A stretch of 64,000 nucleotides of DNA from Cristatella mucedo (Eukaryota > Bryozoa > Phylactolaemata > Cristatellidae), in contig WPIO01000054.1 of assembly GCA_009760855.2 (NCBI GenBank), positions 1,865,001 through 1,929,000 of the forward strand. The letters run 5' to 3'. The translations under genes and the position numbers were made by a program. Positions 1 to 29,705 of the stretch are shown one piece after another. The notes below the pieces were generated by a model. That model worked only from the letters and a program-made list of their open reading frames with translations, did not search any database and was not told the DNA's origin. Within the stretch, counting starts at the first letter, position 1. Each line of letters starts with the position of its first letter.

Positions 1-64
1 ATCATAAATGCACTATATACTCATAATATATAATATATAATATATAATGCTTCTTGCTGTGGGG

Positions 65-325
65 CCAGTGAAGGTCGGTGAGAAGCAGCTAAAAGTCTAG
101 CAGTTGCGACGTTCACGTCAGAAAAGCCTGACAGCTGCACAGCTTTTCCCCAACTGTAAGCTCCGTCTAATTTCGTCGCTAATTGCAAGGGTAGCTAGTT
201 GCAGACGGCATGGTCCAGAAGGAATGTCGAGAAGGCGTCGACGCAACTTGGCTGCGGTATTCTACTCGAAGCAGGATTTAAGGACTATTGCAATATGGCG
301 CAGCTGAAAATAGGCTGAAAGTCAA
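65..325 (-). mobile_element. Degraded L2/CR1-type LINE fragment
   Basis: Matches on the minus strand the C-terminal HWLPV-region DNA of the other copies, with many substitutions (plus strand GCCAGTGAAGGTCGGTGAGA). No intact frame. Confidence 0.7.
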
Positions 326-2369
326 CAGAGCAGCCGATGGGCTCATAGTAAGAAAGATAATTGTATAACGGCCACATCCCTTCGCTTTATGAACTGTTCC
401 GCATTGGACGAGACCGCCATGCGGGGGACCACCGCGCCAGATGAGCATCATTTTTTGTCGTCGTGTCAAAGGCGGCGACGCGCAGCTGCGGCCGCATCCG
501 AGTATTCGCTCTGCTCGCGAAAAGCCACAGGCGAACTAGCCAGCCGGCGAGTGAGCGAGCTTGGATGAATTGTTCGGCGACAACAGGACGAATGAATGGC
601 TGCTCCGACCTTCACCCCAATTCCATTGTCTCGCCGTTAATGCACACAATCCGAAGTCGCAGCGTTTGCATTTCCAGAGTAATTGCTCCGACGGAGGCGA
701 GCGTAACGCGAGCCCTCGTGCAGAGACAACGACAGGGTGGGCGGTCGGGCGGCCGCAAGACTGCTCGGGGAAGGGCAAGGCTGGAAACGTCGGCGCCTCG
801 CGACGGAAGAAATCGCCCTAGAAAAAGCCCTAGGAAAGTCTCTCGGCGACTCGCGACTTTCCTAGAGAACGATTTCTTCGGGATCGACGCGAAACTTGGC
901 CATCGTCGCCATTACCTCCTCGCTGTAAGCGAGCGACGCGGCGGGAGCAGCTCGGCTCAGGCACACGCGCACGTGGAGACGCCGAAACTGCCGTCGAAAC
1001 TCTGCGCGCCGAAAAAACCGCTCCTCTTTTCACGCTCGATGCGCCCGCGCCCGCGCCCGCCCCCTCCCCCCCCCCTCGAGAACGGACTGCTGCCCGTGCC
1101 CGTGCGGTCGCCCCGAACTGCCATTGCCGAAGCGATCGGCTGCGGCCGCCGCAGCGGCACCCGAGGATCGAACGGAGCCGGCGGCGGTGGAGAACGGCTT
1201 CGGCTGCTCGCTGCCACGCTCACGCACAAAGTCTGCCTCGCTGCTCGGCGTCGGCCGGCCGCCACCGCTGTGCCCTTCGCTCAAAAGAAGCGGCGAGGTC
1301 AAAAGTCGATGGGAAGACGACCCCCCTGCCCCGTTGCCCGCCCGGCGGAAGTAGATAGAGCTCGGAGCTAGCTTGGCAGACGGAGGAAGAAGAAGAAGGC
1401 GGCTAAGCTCGTCGACGGGACCGCTCGGTCGAGCTCGTCGGCGGGACCTCGGGTCGCGTGGCCGAACTGCTCCCTGGCCTTGGCCTTCGTCGATGGCTCG
1501 AGCGAGGCGCTCGCCTCTGCCGAGCGAGCAGGTCGTACGGTGGCTGCTTCCGGTCGATAGGCTTTTTCTCCGTCTCCGGCGGTCTCCGAGGCGCCTCTCG
1601 GAAACGCCACAGCGGCCCGCCCGATACGCCCGCTGGCTTTTTTAAGGTGGCACCGAGATCGCTCGGCGATGACCTCGCGGGCATGATGCTCGCGGCTACG
1701 TCAGCGCTCGACCCAACAGAAGTCGCGAAGAGATCTAAGAGCTGCGGGGCTAAGGAGACAGCAGAGGAGAGTGCAATAAAGAAAGGAGACAGGAAGGAGA
1801 CAAGAAGGGAGAAGGAATCCTTGCAGTCTCAGGGATTGAACCGCGGCCCAAGAGTCAAAGAGCCGCCCAAAGCCTGCATTAAGAACCGGCAGAGCGGTAA
1901 CGGTCGACAGAGGGCGCTGCGGAGCCTTCGCCTCGACGGGCGGAGGTGAAGAAGACGCTCGCTGGCTGCCCGAGTCTCTCGGCTCTCGGTCGCCGCCATC
2001 AGCAGCACGTGAGCTCAGCGGCGACGACAAAGCCGCCGAGGAGTCCGTCCTTTTTCTGATCGCTGTTTTCTTTTCAGCGAGAGAGCGCCCTAACGCTCTG
2101 AGCTCGACCGGCGCCGGCAGCTCTGCGGTCGCCATTACATCGAGCTCGCACCTCGGCGCCTTCTGCTCTACGCGACCTTCTGCCAAACGGAGCAGCAAGC
2201 TCCGATGAACGGAGCAGCAAGCTCCGATGCCGTTTCCGCGCACGCGAAATTGGCATTTCAGTGTAGCGTAGCGTGTCTCTCGTGGTCGCTCGCGGCGAGG
2301 CGATGCACGCTGGTGCAGGTAAACGGCATAAGGGGCGGCACAGGGGGCAGCGGGACACGCTTGAGCCAA
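326..2369. other. GC/CpG-rich region without a recognised gene
   Basis: Frames are long because the DNA is GC-rich (for example a 302-codon plus frame at 463-1371), but their translations are Arg/Pro/Ser-rich, lack motifs and compete on both strands. Holds the hairpin at 806-879 and a 21-bp direct duplication (GGAGCAGCAAGCTCCGATG) at about 2190-2230. It could contain unseen MIPOL1-like exons or a CpG-island promoter. Confidence 0.5.
806..879. repeat. Two-part perfect hairpin
   Basis: Outer arms GAAGAAATCG (806-815) and CGATTTCTTC (870-879); inner arms CTAGGAAAGTC (830-840) and GACTTTCCTAG (855-865). Confidence 0.88.
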
Positions 2370-3273
2370 GTCTGACTACTTTCAGCTACATTACATGGCT
2401 AAATTCGGGCTTGCTTAGACAGGGGTGCCACATCTAAATTGGTCCATGCATGTATGTGACATCCCGTCTCGACTTCTGCAACACACTGTTTGCTGGTCCA
2501 CCAGCATGTGCAATCACGCTCTTACAGCTGGTGCAACAATCTTCAGCTAGGCTCGTCTGTCGTGAGCGTCGCAGTTGCCGCATCACACCAATTCTATCTG
2601 ATCTTATCTGATGGGATATTTGTATTGGCTCCCAGTCAAGCAGCGCATCGACTTCAAGGTCACTCGCTTTTAGGCCTCTCCCTCCTTTGGCTCCAGCTAT
2701 CAGATCTACTCCCCCACTACCGGCTACCCGCTTTTCGGATCTTATCGTTTACCTATACCTCGTACTAACGTCCAAGACTTTGGAGACCGTGCCTTTAGTT
2801 TGTACGATCCCAAAGCCTGGAACTCACTTCCGGATGGCATCAAGACGTCCTCTCACTGGACTACATTTAAAAAGAAGTTAAAACGCATCCATTTATCACA
2901 GCATTTAGTGGATCTATGTGATTCGTCCCTTGTGTGCTTATGCGTGCTGACACTGTGCATGCTGCCCCTAACCATAAATGCATGCTGACCCTGTGCATGT
3001 CACCTCTAACCCCAATATGCTTGTTGAGGGCGCTATTTGGATAGCGGTTAAGATGCTCGCCCTGACTAAGGTCTGGCCGAGGTCGTGGGCTCGAGCCCCG
3101 TGGCATGTGTGAAGCGCCTGAATAGAGACGAAGTTCTCGCGGGGCGCTCTACAAATGAATTATATTATTGCCTTTGATCATGCTACCGTTAACCATTCGA
3201 TCATGCTTCCTTTGCAGGACATTTAAAGTGCCTAGAAAGAGCATAAGTTCTCTGTGGGCACTATAGAAACGTA

Positions 3274-3304
<31 letters not shown>

Positions 3305-3310
3305 TATTAA
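2370..3310 (+). mobile_element. L2/CR1-type LINE 3' half, interrupted by a SINE
   Basis: Post-RT remnants match the other copies (GCGCATCGACTTCAAGGTC at about 2643-2661), followed by the 3' UTR and a (TTA)n tail at 3273-3309. A tRNA-derived SINE is inserted at about 3017-3172. Sequence on both sides resumes the same LINE 3' UTR. Confidence 0.87.
3017..3172 (+). mobile_element. tRNA-derived SINE, family R2
   Basis: A tRNA-like head with box B-like GGGCTCGAGCCCC (about 3087-3099) is followed by a tail resembling the local LINE 3' end (AAGCGCCTGAATAGAGACGA; GGGGCGCTCTACAAATGAAT). Inserted into a LINE 3' UTR. Other copies: 38065-38214, 44930-45065 and 4690-4850. Confidence 0.8.
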
Positions 3311-4048
3311 GCTCTACGCCGGTTGGGCGCTGCCGGCCCGCCGCCCCCAACCGGCGCCGAGCTTCCTGTGGTGCAATAGCCAGTTGGTCGTTGGCTCTGA
3401 CTGCGGCAGACGTCTCGCGCGACTCTCAGCTTGAGCCCCTCTTCGCCGCCACCTTTCGACGCGACCTTGGCGAGACCTTTCTTCTCGCTACAGTGAGGAG
3501 AGAGGTTCGGCTAGGGGCCTCGCGGAATCTGCCTTCCTCGCAGTGGCACAACAGTCGAATGACAAGTACCGTGTCAACAGCATTAATGAGTGGCGCCAGC
3601 GCTCTTTGCGACCGCGCCTGAGCAAACAGGCCGCTCGCCGGCCCAAGCGCCGGCCGCCACCGGTGTCCATCGATTGCCACCTGCGCATTATTGTCGCCCA
3701 TTGTTCGAGCCCTGGCTGACAACATTGCGTCGCTTCCCCCGCTCGCGCGCGGCTCCGCGTGGCCCGTCAATAAGCTGCATTATCATCGGCGGCGGCGGCA
3801 GCGGCCCAAGCGAGCGAGAAGTGGCGTCGGCAGCAGCTAGCGACTATTTCGAGCGCTACGCTTCAGGCAGCTGCAGAATGGCGGCACTCGTCTTTTTCTA
3901 CAGGGGCCCGAAAGTACCCGGTTGCAGCTCTGACGTCCAACTCCAGCGACGCAGCCAATGCCGCCGCCTCGAGAAAGCTTCGCGAAGCGGCGGCCGAGGA
4001 GCCGAGCATGCGGCGGCGGGGCCTCTCAATGTTTACACCTTGCTGCTT
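3311..4048. other. No recognised gene; GC-rich
   Basis: GC-rich DNA between a LINE tail and the CT tract. I see no exon, RNA gene or transposon I can support. Confidence 0.5.
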
Positions 4049-4231
4049 GTTTTCCCCTATCTCTATCTCTGTCTCTCTCTCTATCTCTGTCTCTCTCTCT
4101 CTATCTCTGTCTCTCTCTGTCTCTCTCTGTCTCTCTCTGTCTCTCTCCGTCTCTCTCTCTGTCTCTCTGTCTCTCTCTGTCTCTCTCTGTCTCTCTCTGT
4201 CTTTCATTCTCTCTGTCTCTCTCTCTCTCTT

Positions 4232-4295
<64 letters not shown>
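4049..4295. repeat. (CT)n tract with TATC/TGTC interruptions
   Basis: Imperfect at the left, pure (CT)n at the right. Long Leu/Ser frames here are not genes. Confidence 0.97.
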
Positions 4296-4297
<2 letters not shown>

Positions 4298-4689
4298 CGC
4301 CGCCCATGTCTTGCTGCTACCCGAACTAGCGAGGGCCTCGTGGACGCAACAGCAGTGCCCACAGGCTCGAACTTTTCCCGAAGACGTTTCTACGAGGGAA
4401 ATTTCTCTTCTACGCGACCAATTCTGAATGCTATTAGAAAAAATGCGCTACTAATTATTGACGCATAGAAAAATATTGAACTCAGTTTGGAGCGAATGTG
4501 CAGGAAAATACTGTCCGATAAACCGCTGCTTCGCGGCGTTCGACACAAGCCGAGACCGGAAGCACGACCGGAGAACGTTCGATGGGCAACTGGGAGCGTA
4601 CAGGCTTATCCGGCTTCGCGAGCCTCCTGTTCGAGGAGGTCGGGACCGGGAGCGCCGAGGACGCGGCGGATAAATGAATAAATAGCATT

Positions 4690-4850
4690 AATTTGCACAG
4701 CGACCCCTAAGAGAGCTTAATCTCTATTCAGACGCTTCACATAGCCCACCGGACTCGAGCCCATGGCCACGGATAGCTTATGCTTTCACCTCGACCTTGT
4801 TTAGAGGCGAGCACACCTGAACCACAGGGCCACACCAGGCACAATACCCG
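4690..4850 (-). mobile_element. tRNA-derived SINE, family R2, diverged
   Basis: Plus-strand AATCTCTATTCAGACGCTTC and GGACTCGAGCCCATGGCC match the other R2 copies. Confidence 0.65.
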
Positions 4851-5440
4851 CCAGCACTCTCATCTTTGGGTAAAAGTTCAAGGACTAGCAATGCCCATAT
4901 TATTTCAGTAAACTCGGCGCCCGATTTAAGCAGAGACGTCCTCCGGGTCGCTGCCACGCCTTCGAACGTCACTGTTTTACACGCCGGCGAGCCGCTGATT
5001 GGTCCGGTCCGCCGAGTTGTCTGGGTGCAGCCTACTTTGCGATGCTGAGTCAATTTACAAGTTTCTCACGCAGAATCTCTTTTAAGAGAGCTTGGCAATA
5101 ACGGCGTCAGAAGCTGGCTCCGTCACAGCTACCCCGGAAGAAAGACACCGTCTCAGCTAGCGAGGCAACTGGGAACGTACAGGCACATCCGGTTGCGCGA
5201 GCCTCCTGTTCGAGGACGCTGGGACCGGAAGCGCGGGCCCTGCTCGGTGCTCGAGTGGCGCCAACCCTAGGCAGCTAAAATGTTGCCAACTTTCTCGGCG
5301 GTTTAACCGGCCGTACTGAGCACAAGGGGTGCGGCGACTCGGAGGGTGAAGGGCGAGGTGGCGACTCGGAGGGGAGGTGGCCGGCGAAGGCGAGCTACGG
5401 ACGAGACCGATGCAGCACTACCAGATACTTGCGGACTCAC

Positions 5441-22270
<16,830 letters not shown>

Positions 22271-22370
22271 CTCTACAGAGCTGCATGTCAACGCGATGCA
22301 TGCCGGGACCGATCGCCGGAAGTGAGTGTTTCCGGATAGGTCAACGGCCTCCCTTCTCCATCCGTTTATC
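22271..22370. promoter_or_regulatory. Putative bidirectional promoter between MIPOL1-like gene and PEX6
   Basis: Only 100 bp separate the minus-strand ATG (22270) from the PEX6 ATG (22371), so the transcription starts must be close or overlapping. The interval holds two opposed ETS/GABP-type motifs, CCGGAAGT at 22316-22323 and TTTCCGG at 22329-22335. Such motifs are common in TATA-less divergent promoters of housekeeping genes. No TATA box is evident. Assignment is by position and motif only. Confidence 0.6.
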
Positions 22371-23591
22371 ATGGCCACCGCCGCCGCCGCCGCCTCTGAC
22401 TACGCCGCCGGTGCGGCCGCGGCGGCGGGCACCGTGGTCGTCGTCGACGACCGGAACCTGGGCGGCTCGTATCTCTACGTCGTCGAGAAGGAGCTGCGCG
22501 CGCTCGAGGCCTGCGGCGTGCCGCTCGACGAGCCCGTCGCCGTGCGGCACGCCGAGCGCAGGGAGTGGTGCTGCGTGGTCGTCGTCCGCCCTTACGCTGC
22601 CGCCGCACGCGGCGCGAACGCCGCCGCCGCGAACGGCGGCGGCTCGTCGCTGAGCTCGCGGCCTCCGCCGCTGTACACTCTGTACTGTGGCAAAGAGCTG
22701 TCCGCGTCGTCGCAGCTGGCTCACGGCGACACGTTGGTGCTCTCGCCGTGCCGGAGTCGCCTGCTCGACCTGAGCTCCGTCGTGCTCGCCTGTCACGGCG
22801 ACGAGGCGTTCGCTGAGGCGAAGCGCTTCCTCGCCATCTTGCGACAGCGGCTGCCCGGGCTACGGCAGCCGGCGTCGTCGCCGCAGCAGCCGGCGTCGTC
22901 GCCGCAGCTGCCGCCGCCGGCTCCCGGCGTCACTGTCGTGGCGCAGCGCGGCGCATCGCTGCTCGCCGGACTGTGCTGCTGCGGCGCGACCGCCGAATCG
23001 GCCGACGACGCCGCCGCTGCCGCCTCACCGACCGCGGCCGTCGCGAGCGACGTGGTCGTCGGCGAGACGAAGCCGTTCCGTCGCGGTCGGCTTACGTCGG
23101 CGACGGCCGTCTACCTGATGAAGCTGGCCCCGGCGGCCGCCGCCGACGGGCGGCAGGCGTGGCGCCGTCGCCAGGCGCTGGCCGCGATGCGCAAGAGAGG
23201 CGGCTTCGGCGGCGGCACTTTCTCGTCGCCGCTAAGCGAGAGCCTGTGGCGCTACAGCGACTCGACTGCGAGCGGTGCGCTGCCGCTCGCAGTCGAGCAG
23301 CGCGTCGACGCCGTCGCCAGCCCGACCGACTTCGACCCGCTGTACGTGGTCGGACTGAGTGCCAGCGTCATGTCGCAGCTCAGCCTGATCGACGGCCAGA
23401 ACGTGCTCGTGACGGCCGCCATCGGCAAGTCGCTCGCCGCAGCCGCCGAGCGCGGCTGCCGCACTGGCCGCGGCCGCACCATGGTGGCCAAGGTGGACGG
23501 CCGGCTGGCCGACGGCTGCGCCGCCGTCACGCAGACCGCCTGGTTCAACCTGACGCGCGGCAAAGCCGCCGACCCCGTGGCCTTCGTCAAG
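22371..23591 (+). CDS. PEX6: PEX6 exon 1, N-terminal domain
   Basis: Large first exon encoding residues 1-407. It opens with an Ala-rich stretch and contains two regions like the PEX6 N-terminal domains, which bind partner and adaptor proteins rather than ATP. The exon ends at the donor AAG|GTGCGC, phase 0. It is very GC-rich and open in a second plus-strand frame (22973-23719), which is only a shadow. The segment containing [14 protein letters not shown] fits the second N-domain repeat. About 100 bp upstream is the start codon of a minus-strand gene. Confidence 0.9.
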
Positions 23592-26500
23592 GTGCGCCGT
23601 GGCTTCTGCCTGTGGCTCTGCTCGCCTGCGCAATGGCCCGTGGCCAGTCTGCTTCGAGTTCAATGCCGACGAGGGAGGGAGGGTCTGCCGAAATTATGCT
23701 GAGTCGCTATGATCCGTGAGCTGGATCGATCGTCAGCGGTGTGGCAGACAGAGTGTGCTACCTATGCAGTGTGGCGGTCAGAGTGTGGTAGGTATAGATG
23801 GGTGGGTGAGTGGGTTTGGTGGATGGATGGATGGATAGTCCATAATCGTCTCTTGACATGAGCAGTTAGCGCTTTTTTTTTGCATCTCACCGTGGCTGGC
23901 AGTGCACAGCAGCTATGTCCCAAGTTTTCGTTTTCGTGAGGTACCTCACGTGAGGTGTTTCACCTTCCTGTTTGTCAGAGGCTCGGCCTCAGAATGTCTG
24001 CTACCCTTCCTCCCCCCCCCCCAGATTGGCAAGAACTTCCTCTTCATTGGCGGGAGAAGAAATCTTCGTTCTTCGGCATTCCATCTCATCTGCATGTCGG
24101 TCGGCGGTTGGCTCGGCAGCACGTATCTTATTTTGCTTTCCTAGCTCAGCGCTCTCTAGCCACTTGGGCAGACGTGTGGCCGAGTGATTGCCAGCTTCCG
24201 ACGGAGTCATCTCAAAAGATTCCGGCCTTGTCATCGAAACGTGTAGGAGGTGATCTCTGGTCCACTCGTTCGTATGCACCGACAGTCTGGAATTCGCCGC
24301 CTCTGGCTTCTGTGAACGCTGCATTGACATTGCACCATTCGGGCCTTTCCCCATTAGCTGAACTCTGAACTCTTTCCCCATTAGCTGAACGTGCTGAGAG
24401 CTCAGCTCTCTCTCCCCCTGCGGCCGAGCAGTGAACGCTTGTCTGTCCGCAGTTCTAGCAGTTCTTGCATGCACGTGCACTCGTGCATGCTCGACTCGGT
24501 CACGTGACCGCACGACCGGTGGCCTCGCCTGTCTGCTCTTGTATGCCTTTTTGCATGCGTGTCTAAGCGTGTCTAACCTTGCTTGTCATCAGCCCCGGCG
24601 CTTCTCTTGCATCGCACAGTAGAGCACATGCCTCTCTTAGGGTGCTGTGCAAGCAACTCATCGTTGATTTTATTAGCGATGCAAGCCTTAGGTCGGTTTA
24701 GAGGGGAATTGCCTTCGAGCAACGGCAAGCTGTCGTCTGCACTAAATTCAGCATTTCCTTCCGTATCAAGTTTTGCTCCATCTCTCAGACGTGCTACTAG
24801 CTGTTGACCCCGTTGACCCATGTGGCTAGCTGGTAACCTTGTGTGGCTGTTGCAGCGTTGTATGGCTGCTGCAGCTTTGCAGTGTCTCGATCGTGGTGGC
24901 ACATGGAATGACAGTGATCGGGCAGATGAGTCGTCGTCGTTGTCGTCGTGTGTGCCTGTCCTCTGGCGATGGGTTCGTCGGTACTTCCGGCTTGCTGATT
25001 CCACCGGTCCCCCCACCCTCCTGAAGCTCCTCATCTGTGCATCCGTCCGTCCGCACGAGCACACCTGCCATTAGAAGCGGCTGGCTAGCTGGCGAGCGGC
25101 TGGTCAGCCATGGTGTGCGCGCCGCCGCTTGCTGGTGCGACCGCCGGGTGCGGCCAAGCTGTGCGTCGCTGTCGCGGCAGCCTCGCGAGGCTCTGGGTCA
25201 GCGGTTCTCGTTCCAGCGCCTCGTGCCGATAGGGCCGCCGGAAACCGCAGGCCTCGGCAGCAGCAGCAACGGAAGCCGTGGCGGAAGTGGCGGCCGACCG
25301 GCTAGCAGCAGCTGCGACGGCAGTGAGGTGTTGCTGCGCTACGCCGAGGCGCTGAGCCTGGCCGTCGTCCGCTGCCCTGCATACGGCCACAGTGACGTCG
25401 AGAGCGCGGCGCCCTACCTGCGAGCCTATTTCAGCAAGCAACGGTACGCACCCTCACCAGCTCTGTGAGCAGTGCTGTGTGCTTCCTGTCTCTCCTTTCC
25501 TGTCTCGCCCATTTTGCCTCCCCCATTCTGTATCCTCCATCATGTCACCCTCTTCCTGTCTACCCTTCCGGTCTTCGCCTTTCCTGTCTCTGCCTTTGTT
25601 GTCTCTCTCTCTCCCCAGACTCGTCTTCCTTTGGAGGGAAGCTAAACTGCAGCCGGATGGTGGCCAAACTGCACGGCCTCGGCACCCACACCGACGTGCA
25701 GACATTTTCTCACCACCGGAAACCCCGCATGGCGAAAAAAATTGATTTTGCCGAGTGCTCGATGCTCGCTCGACGGTTTGGCAACGAGTGGTGCATTCCA
25801 GCGGCTGCTGGAGCAGATGACAGCTGCCAGAACATTGCAATCGAGCGCGTGGCGCTTAAAAACCAAGCTTAGCCGCCCGTGCTGCTGCTAGCGTAGGCGA
25901 GACTCGCTGTGTGTGCGTGCGTGTGTCAGTGCGTGTGTCAGTGCGTGTGTCAGTGCGTGTGTCAGTGCGTGTGTCAGTGCGTGTGTCAGTGCGTGTGTCA
26001 GTGTGTGTATGTGTGTGTGTGTGTAAGTGTGTAAGTAATAATAATAATAATAATAATAATAATGTACTTGATAAAGCGTCCTCAGAGAACTTAATCTCTT
26101 TCTAGGCGCTTTACATTTGCTGCAAAGGCAAATGCAATTGAATGGTAAGTAAAATCATGCTTGAAAAACAAACAATGAATAACATGGTTAGAGGTGACAT
26201 GCACAGGGTCAGCATGCAAATGTGGTTAGTGGCAGCATGCACAGTGTCAGCACGCATAAGCACATGAAGGACGAATCACAGGGACTCACTAAATGCTGTC
26301 TTAAATAGGTGTGTTTTTAAGTTCCTTTTAAATGTGGTCAGCTCAGGGGATGTTCTGACGCAGGTCGGGAGGGAGTTTCAGGCTTTGGGAGCATACTAAC
26401 TAAATGCACGGTCTCCAAAGGATTTAAGGTTTGTACGAGGTATTTCTAGACTGCTGGATTCCGAAAAGCGGGTGGTACGATGCTTGGCCTGATGGGGGAG

Positions 26501-27679
26501 TATGTCGGAGAGATAAGCTGGAGCCATAGAATGAAGGGACCTAAAAGTGAGCGACAAAACCTTGAAGTCAATCCGTTGCTTGACTGGGAGCCAGTGCAGG
26601 TCGGCGAGAAGTGGTGTGATGTGGCAACTGCGACGCTCACGACAGACAAGCCTAGCTGCAGAGTTTTGCACATGTTGCAATCGCTTGATCGCACATGCTG
26701 GTAGGCCAGTAAGCAGTGAGTTGCAGAAGTCGAGACGGGATGTCACGAATGCATGGACCAACTTGGACGTGGTATCCTTATCTAAACAAGCCCGAATTTT
26801 AGCAATGTTATGAAGCTGAAAATAGGCAGATTTGACTGTGGAGCTGATATGGTCGTCTATCGAGAGGTCGCTTTGGAATATGACACATAGATTTCGAGCT
26901 GATTCGACAGGAGATATGCTGGCAGAACCAATTTTGAGAGACAGCCTTTCCAATCTCTGAATCACACTGGGTTTGCCCATAACTAGTAAGTTAGTTTTGT
27001 CATCGTTTAGTTTTAGAAAATTTGCTGCCATCCATGTGGGGATGTCATTAATGCATGCAGCAAGTGAGTTGAGAGAATTTGAGGTGCTCGAAGGCTGGGA
27101 GGGATCAAAGCAAAGGTTCAACTGAGTGTCATCTGCATAGAAGTGAAAGCCTAGATTGTGCTTGGCAATCACATCAGCAAGAGGGAGAGTATAAACCGTG
27201 AAAAGAACCGGACCTAGCACGGAGCCCTGAGGTACTCCATATTTCAGAGGTACTTCAGATGATCTTTGTCCATTCACGTCAATACTCTGGAGTCTCCCAC
27301 TGAGATAGGACCTGAACCACTGCAGAGCAGTGCCAGTGATGCCCAGGCGAGATGAGAGGCGCTCTAGAAGAACTTTGTGATCGATGGTGTCAAAAGCTGC
27401 CGAAAGATCGAGCAAAACAAGCAGAGACACTCTACCCATGTCTGCATTCCTAAGTAGGTCGTTGTATACCCGAAGCAATGCTGACTCTGTGGAGTGATTA
27501 GCTCTAAAGCCAGACTGGAACTTACTAGCAAGGTGTGAGGTTTCGATATACGAGTTCAGCTGGTCTGCCACGACCCGTTCCAGTGTCTTTGATAGGAATG
27601 GTAGAAGGGAGACTGGGCGGTAGTTGCTCAAGTTCTCTTGGTCTAGTGAAAGTGTGTGTGTGTGTATAAGTATGTGTGT

Positions 27680-27713
<34 letters not shown>

Positions 27714-27753
27714 ACGTGTGTGTAAGTGTGTGTGTGTAAGTGTGTGTGTGCAC

Positions 27754-27787
<34 letters not shown>

Positions 27788-29657
27788 CCATCCGTCTGTC
27801 CGGGTCTCCGTGTGTAACTCCACAAAGCGGGCGACGAACTCTATGAGAGCCCGCTTGAAGACTGCACGGCTGCTGCCTTTGCGGCCCCGGTCGTGTGCAC
27901 AGCAAAGAATGGGAATTGTTGAGCAAGGCAAGCAGCGCTAGGAGAGCTTTGACTGGCGGAGTCTGACCCTTTTGCCGACCTCCGACCTGCCGAGGTCGGC
28001 AAAGAACTATACAAAGCTGCTGCCGGCTATCGATGCTGCCGGCTAGCAGCTGGTGCAGTTCATCGTAGTCATTCGGTGCCCCCCCATTCGTACCTTTCCT
28101 GCTGCTGACCGTATTGCGTGACCGTGACCTCTGACACTCGTGACACCAAATCGAGCCGCAGCAACGTTCGATGGAGGCTGCTGCTGCTGTGGGCTCGTGC
28201 TGCAGCACCAGCCGCCGTGGCAGCCGCATCACTGCTGCTGCTTTGACGGTCGCAGCGCAGCATTTAGCGCGTCCATCACCGCCGTTCGTTGCAGTTGTGT
28301 GAAGATCGGTGACGTCGTGGTCGTAGCTGCCAAAGGTTTGGCGAGCCGCTTTAGCGGGGGGGGGGGGGGGGGCACGGGCGCGCGGCGGCTGGCATCCATG
28401 CCGACGCCTGCGCCATGCCACGAGTGCATGCCGGAGCCGTGCGCTTCCCGTCGGCTTCTTCCTTAGCCTTAGCCCTAGTAGCTAGCAGACAGCTGGCCGC
28501 TGGCTGCTACCGGATGCGCTCCGTGGGGGGGGCCGACGGAGCTCCCGGAGCCTTAGAAGGAGGCGCGTTCCGAGCAGCCCTCTAGCTGTTCGGCGCCACC
28601 TGCCAGCATGCCGGCATGCCGTTGCAGACACCCGACCGCGCATCATGTACAAGGTGACGAGCATCAAGCCACCACCTAGCGACGACGACGAGGTGCTGAT
28701 GGCGGACGATCGCACGCAGGTGGTCCGGGTACGCCGTCGCTGCGGCAGCAGCCGCTCGCTGTGCAGCCTCCTCCTCCTCCTCGTCCTCCTCCTTCTCGTC
28801 ATCCTCCTCCTCTTCCTCCTCCTCCTCCTTCTCCTGCTCTTCCTGCTCCTCCTTCTCCTGCTTCTCCTGCTCCTCCTTCTCCTGCTCCTCCTGCTCCTCC
28901 TCCTCTGACATTTCCACCGGCACCTCTGTCGATGTGAAGTGCTTCAAGAGGAGTTCGGAGGCTGCCCCGAGCGCTCGGCCCGTGGCGCCGGCACAGCGAG
29001 CGCTACTTTCTGTCGCCCTTCGTTACGCTTGCTCACCCGTTCACCACGTGGTGGCACCGTGTGGGTGACCAAGGGCAAGGCCGAAGTGTCGTTTGCTCGT
29101 TTCCGTCGTGAGGGCCTGCCGCAATTGGTGTCGTTGGCTTGCTCTGCTGGGTCTCGTACAGAACGACCACACGCTCTTCCGGGAGCCTTGACCTCGCCTC
29201 ACCGCCCGCCACTGCGGCGGCGCCACCAGTTGATTCTCTCGAGTTCTCTGTGTCAGCATCGCGTGCGGCTGACTTCCCCCTCCCCCCCCCCCCGTAGCGA
29301 ATGTGGTGGGGGTGTACAGTGTGCTCGCTTGCTCAGCGCTCGCTGTCACCCTCTGCAGGAGGACTACGTGCGAAGCCTTGTGCCACCGTTCGGCGCCTCA
29401 CTTCCGGCCGCTCCACTCGCTAACGGTTTAGGCGCCTATGCCGATCAGCTGGCCAAGCTCGCGCGACCCTACCTCCAGCAGCAGCGGCGATGCAGGTGAG
29501 CGATGCCCAGTGGGCTGTGCACGAAGCGTCGTCACCGAGGAGGCAGTGTCACCCACGAGGCCTCCTCGACGGACCGTGCACCAGTGCGGGCAAGCGCTCG
29601 CTGCTTGACGCGGCCTCGAGCTGGGAGAGAGAGAGAGGTGAGGGAAAGAGAGAGAGA

Positions 29658-29705
<48 letters not shown>

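Noticed and set aside
463-1371. 302-codon plus-strand open frame
   Set aside because: GC-rich DNA gives long frames on both strands here; product is Arg/Pro/Ser-rich without motifs, and there is no splice or homology support.
22973-23719. 248-codon Arg-rich frame
   Set aside because: Alternate frame of PEX6 exon 1.
25620-25745. Extra PEX6 exon after 25443
   Set aside because: Exon 2 joins exon 3 (28295) in the right phase and matches the family; this frame has no similarity.
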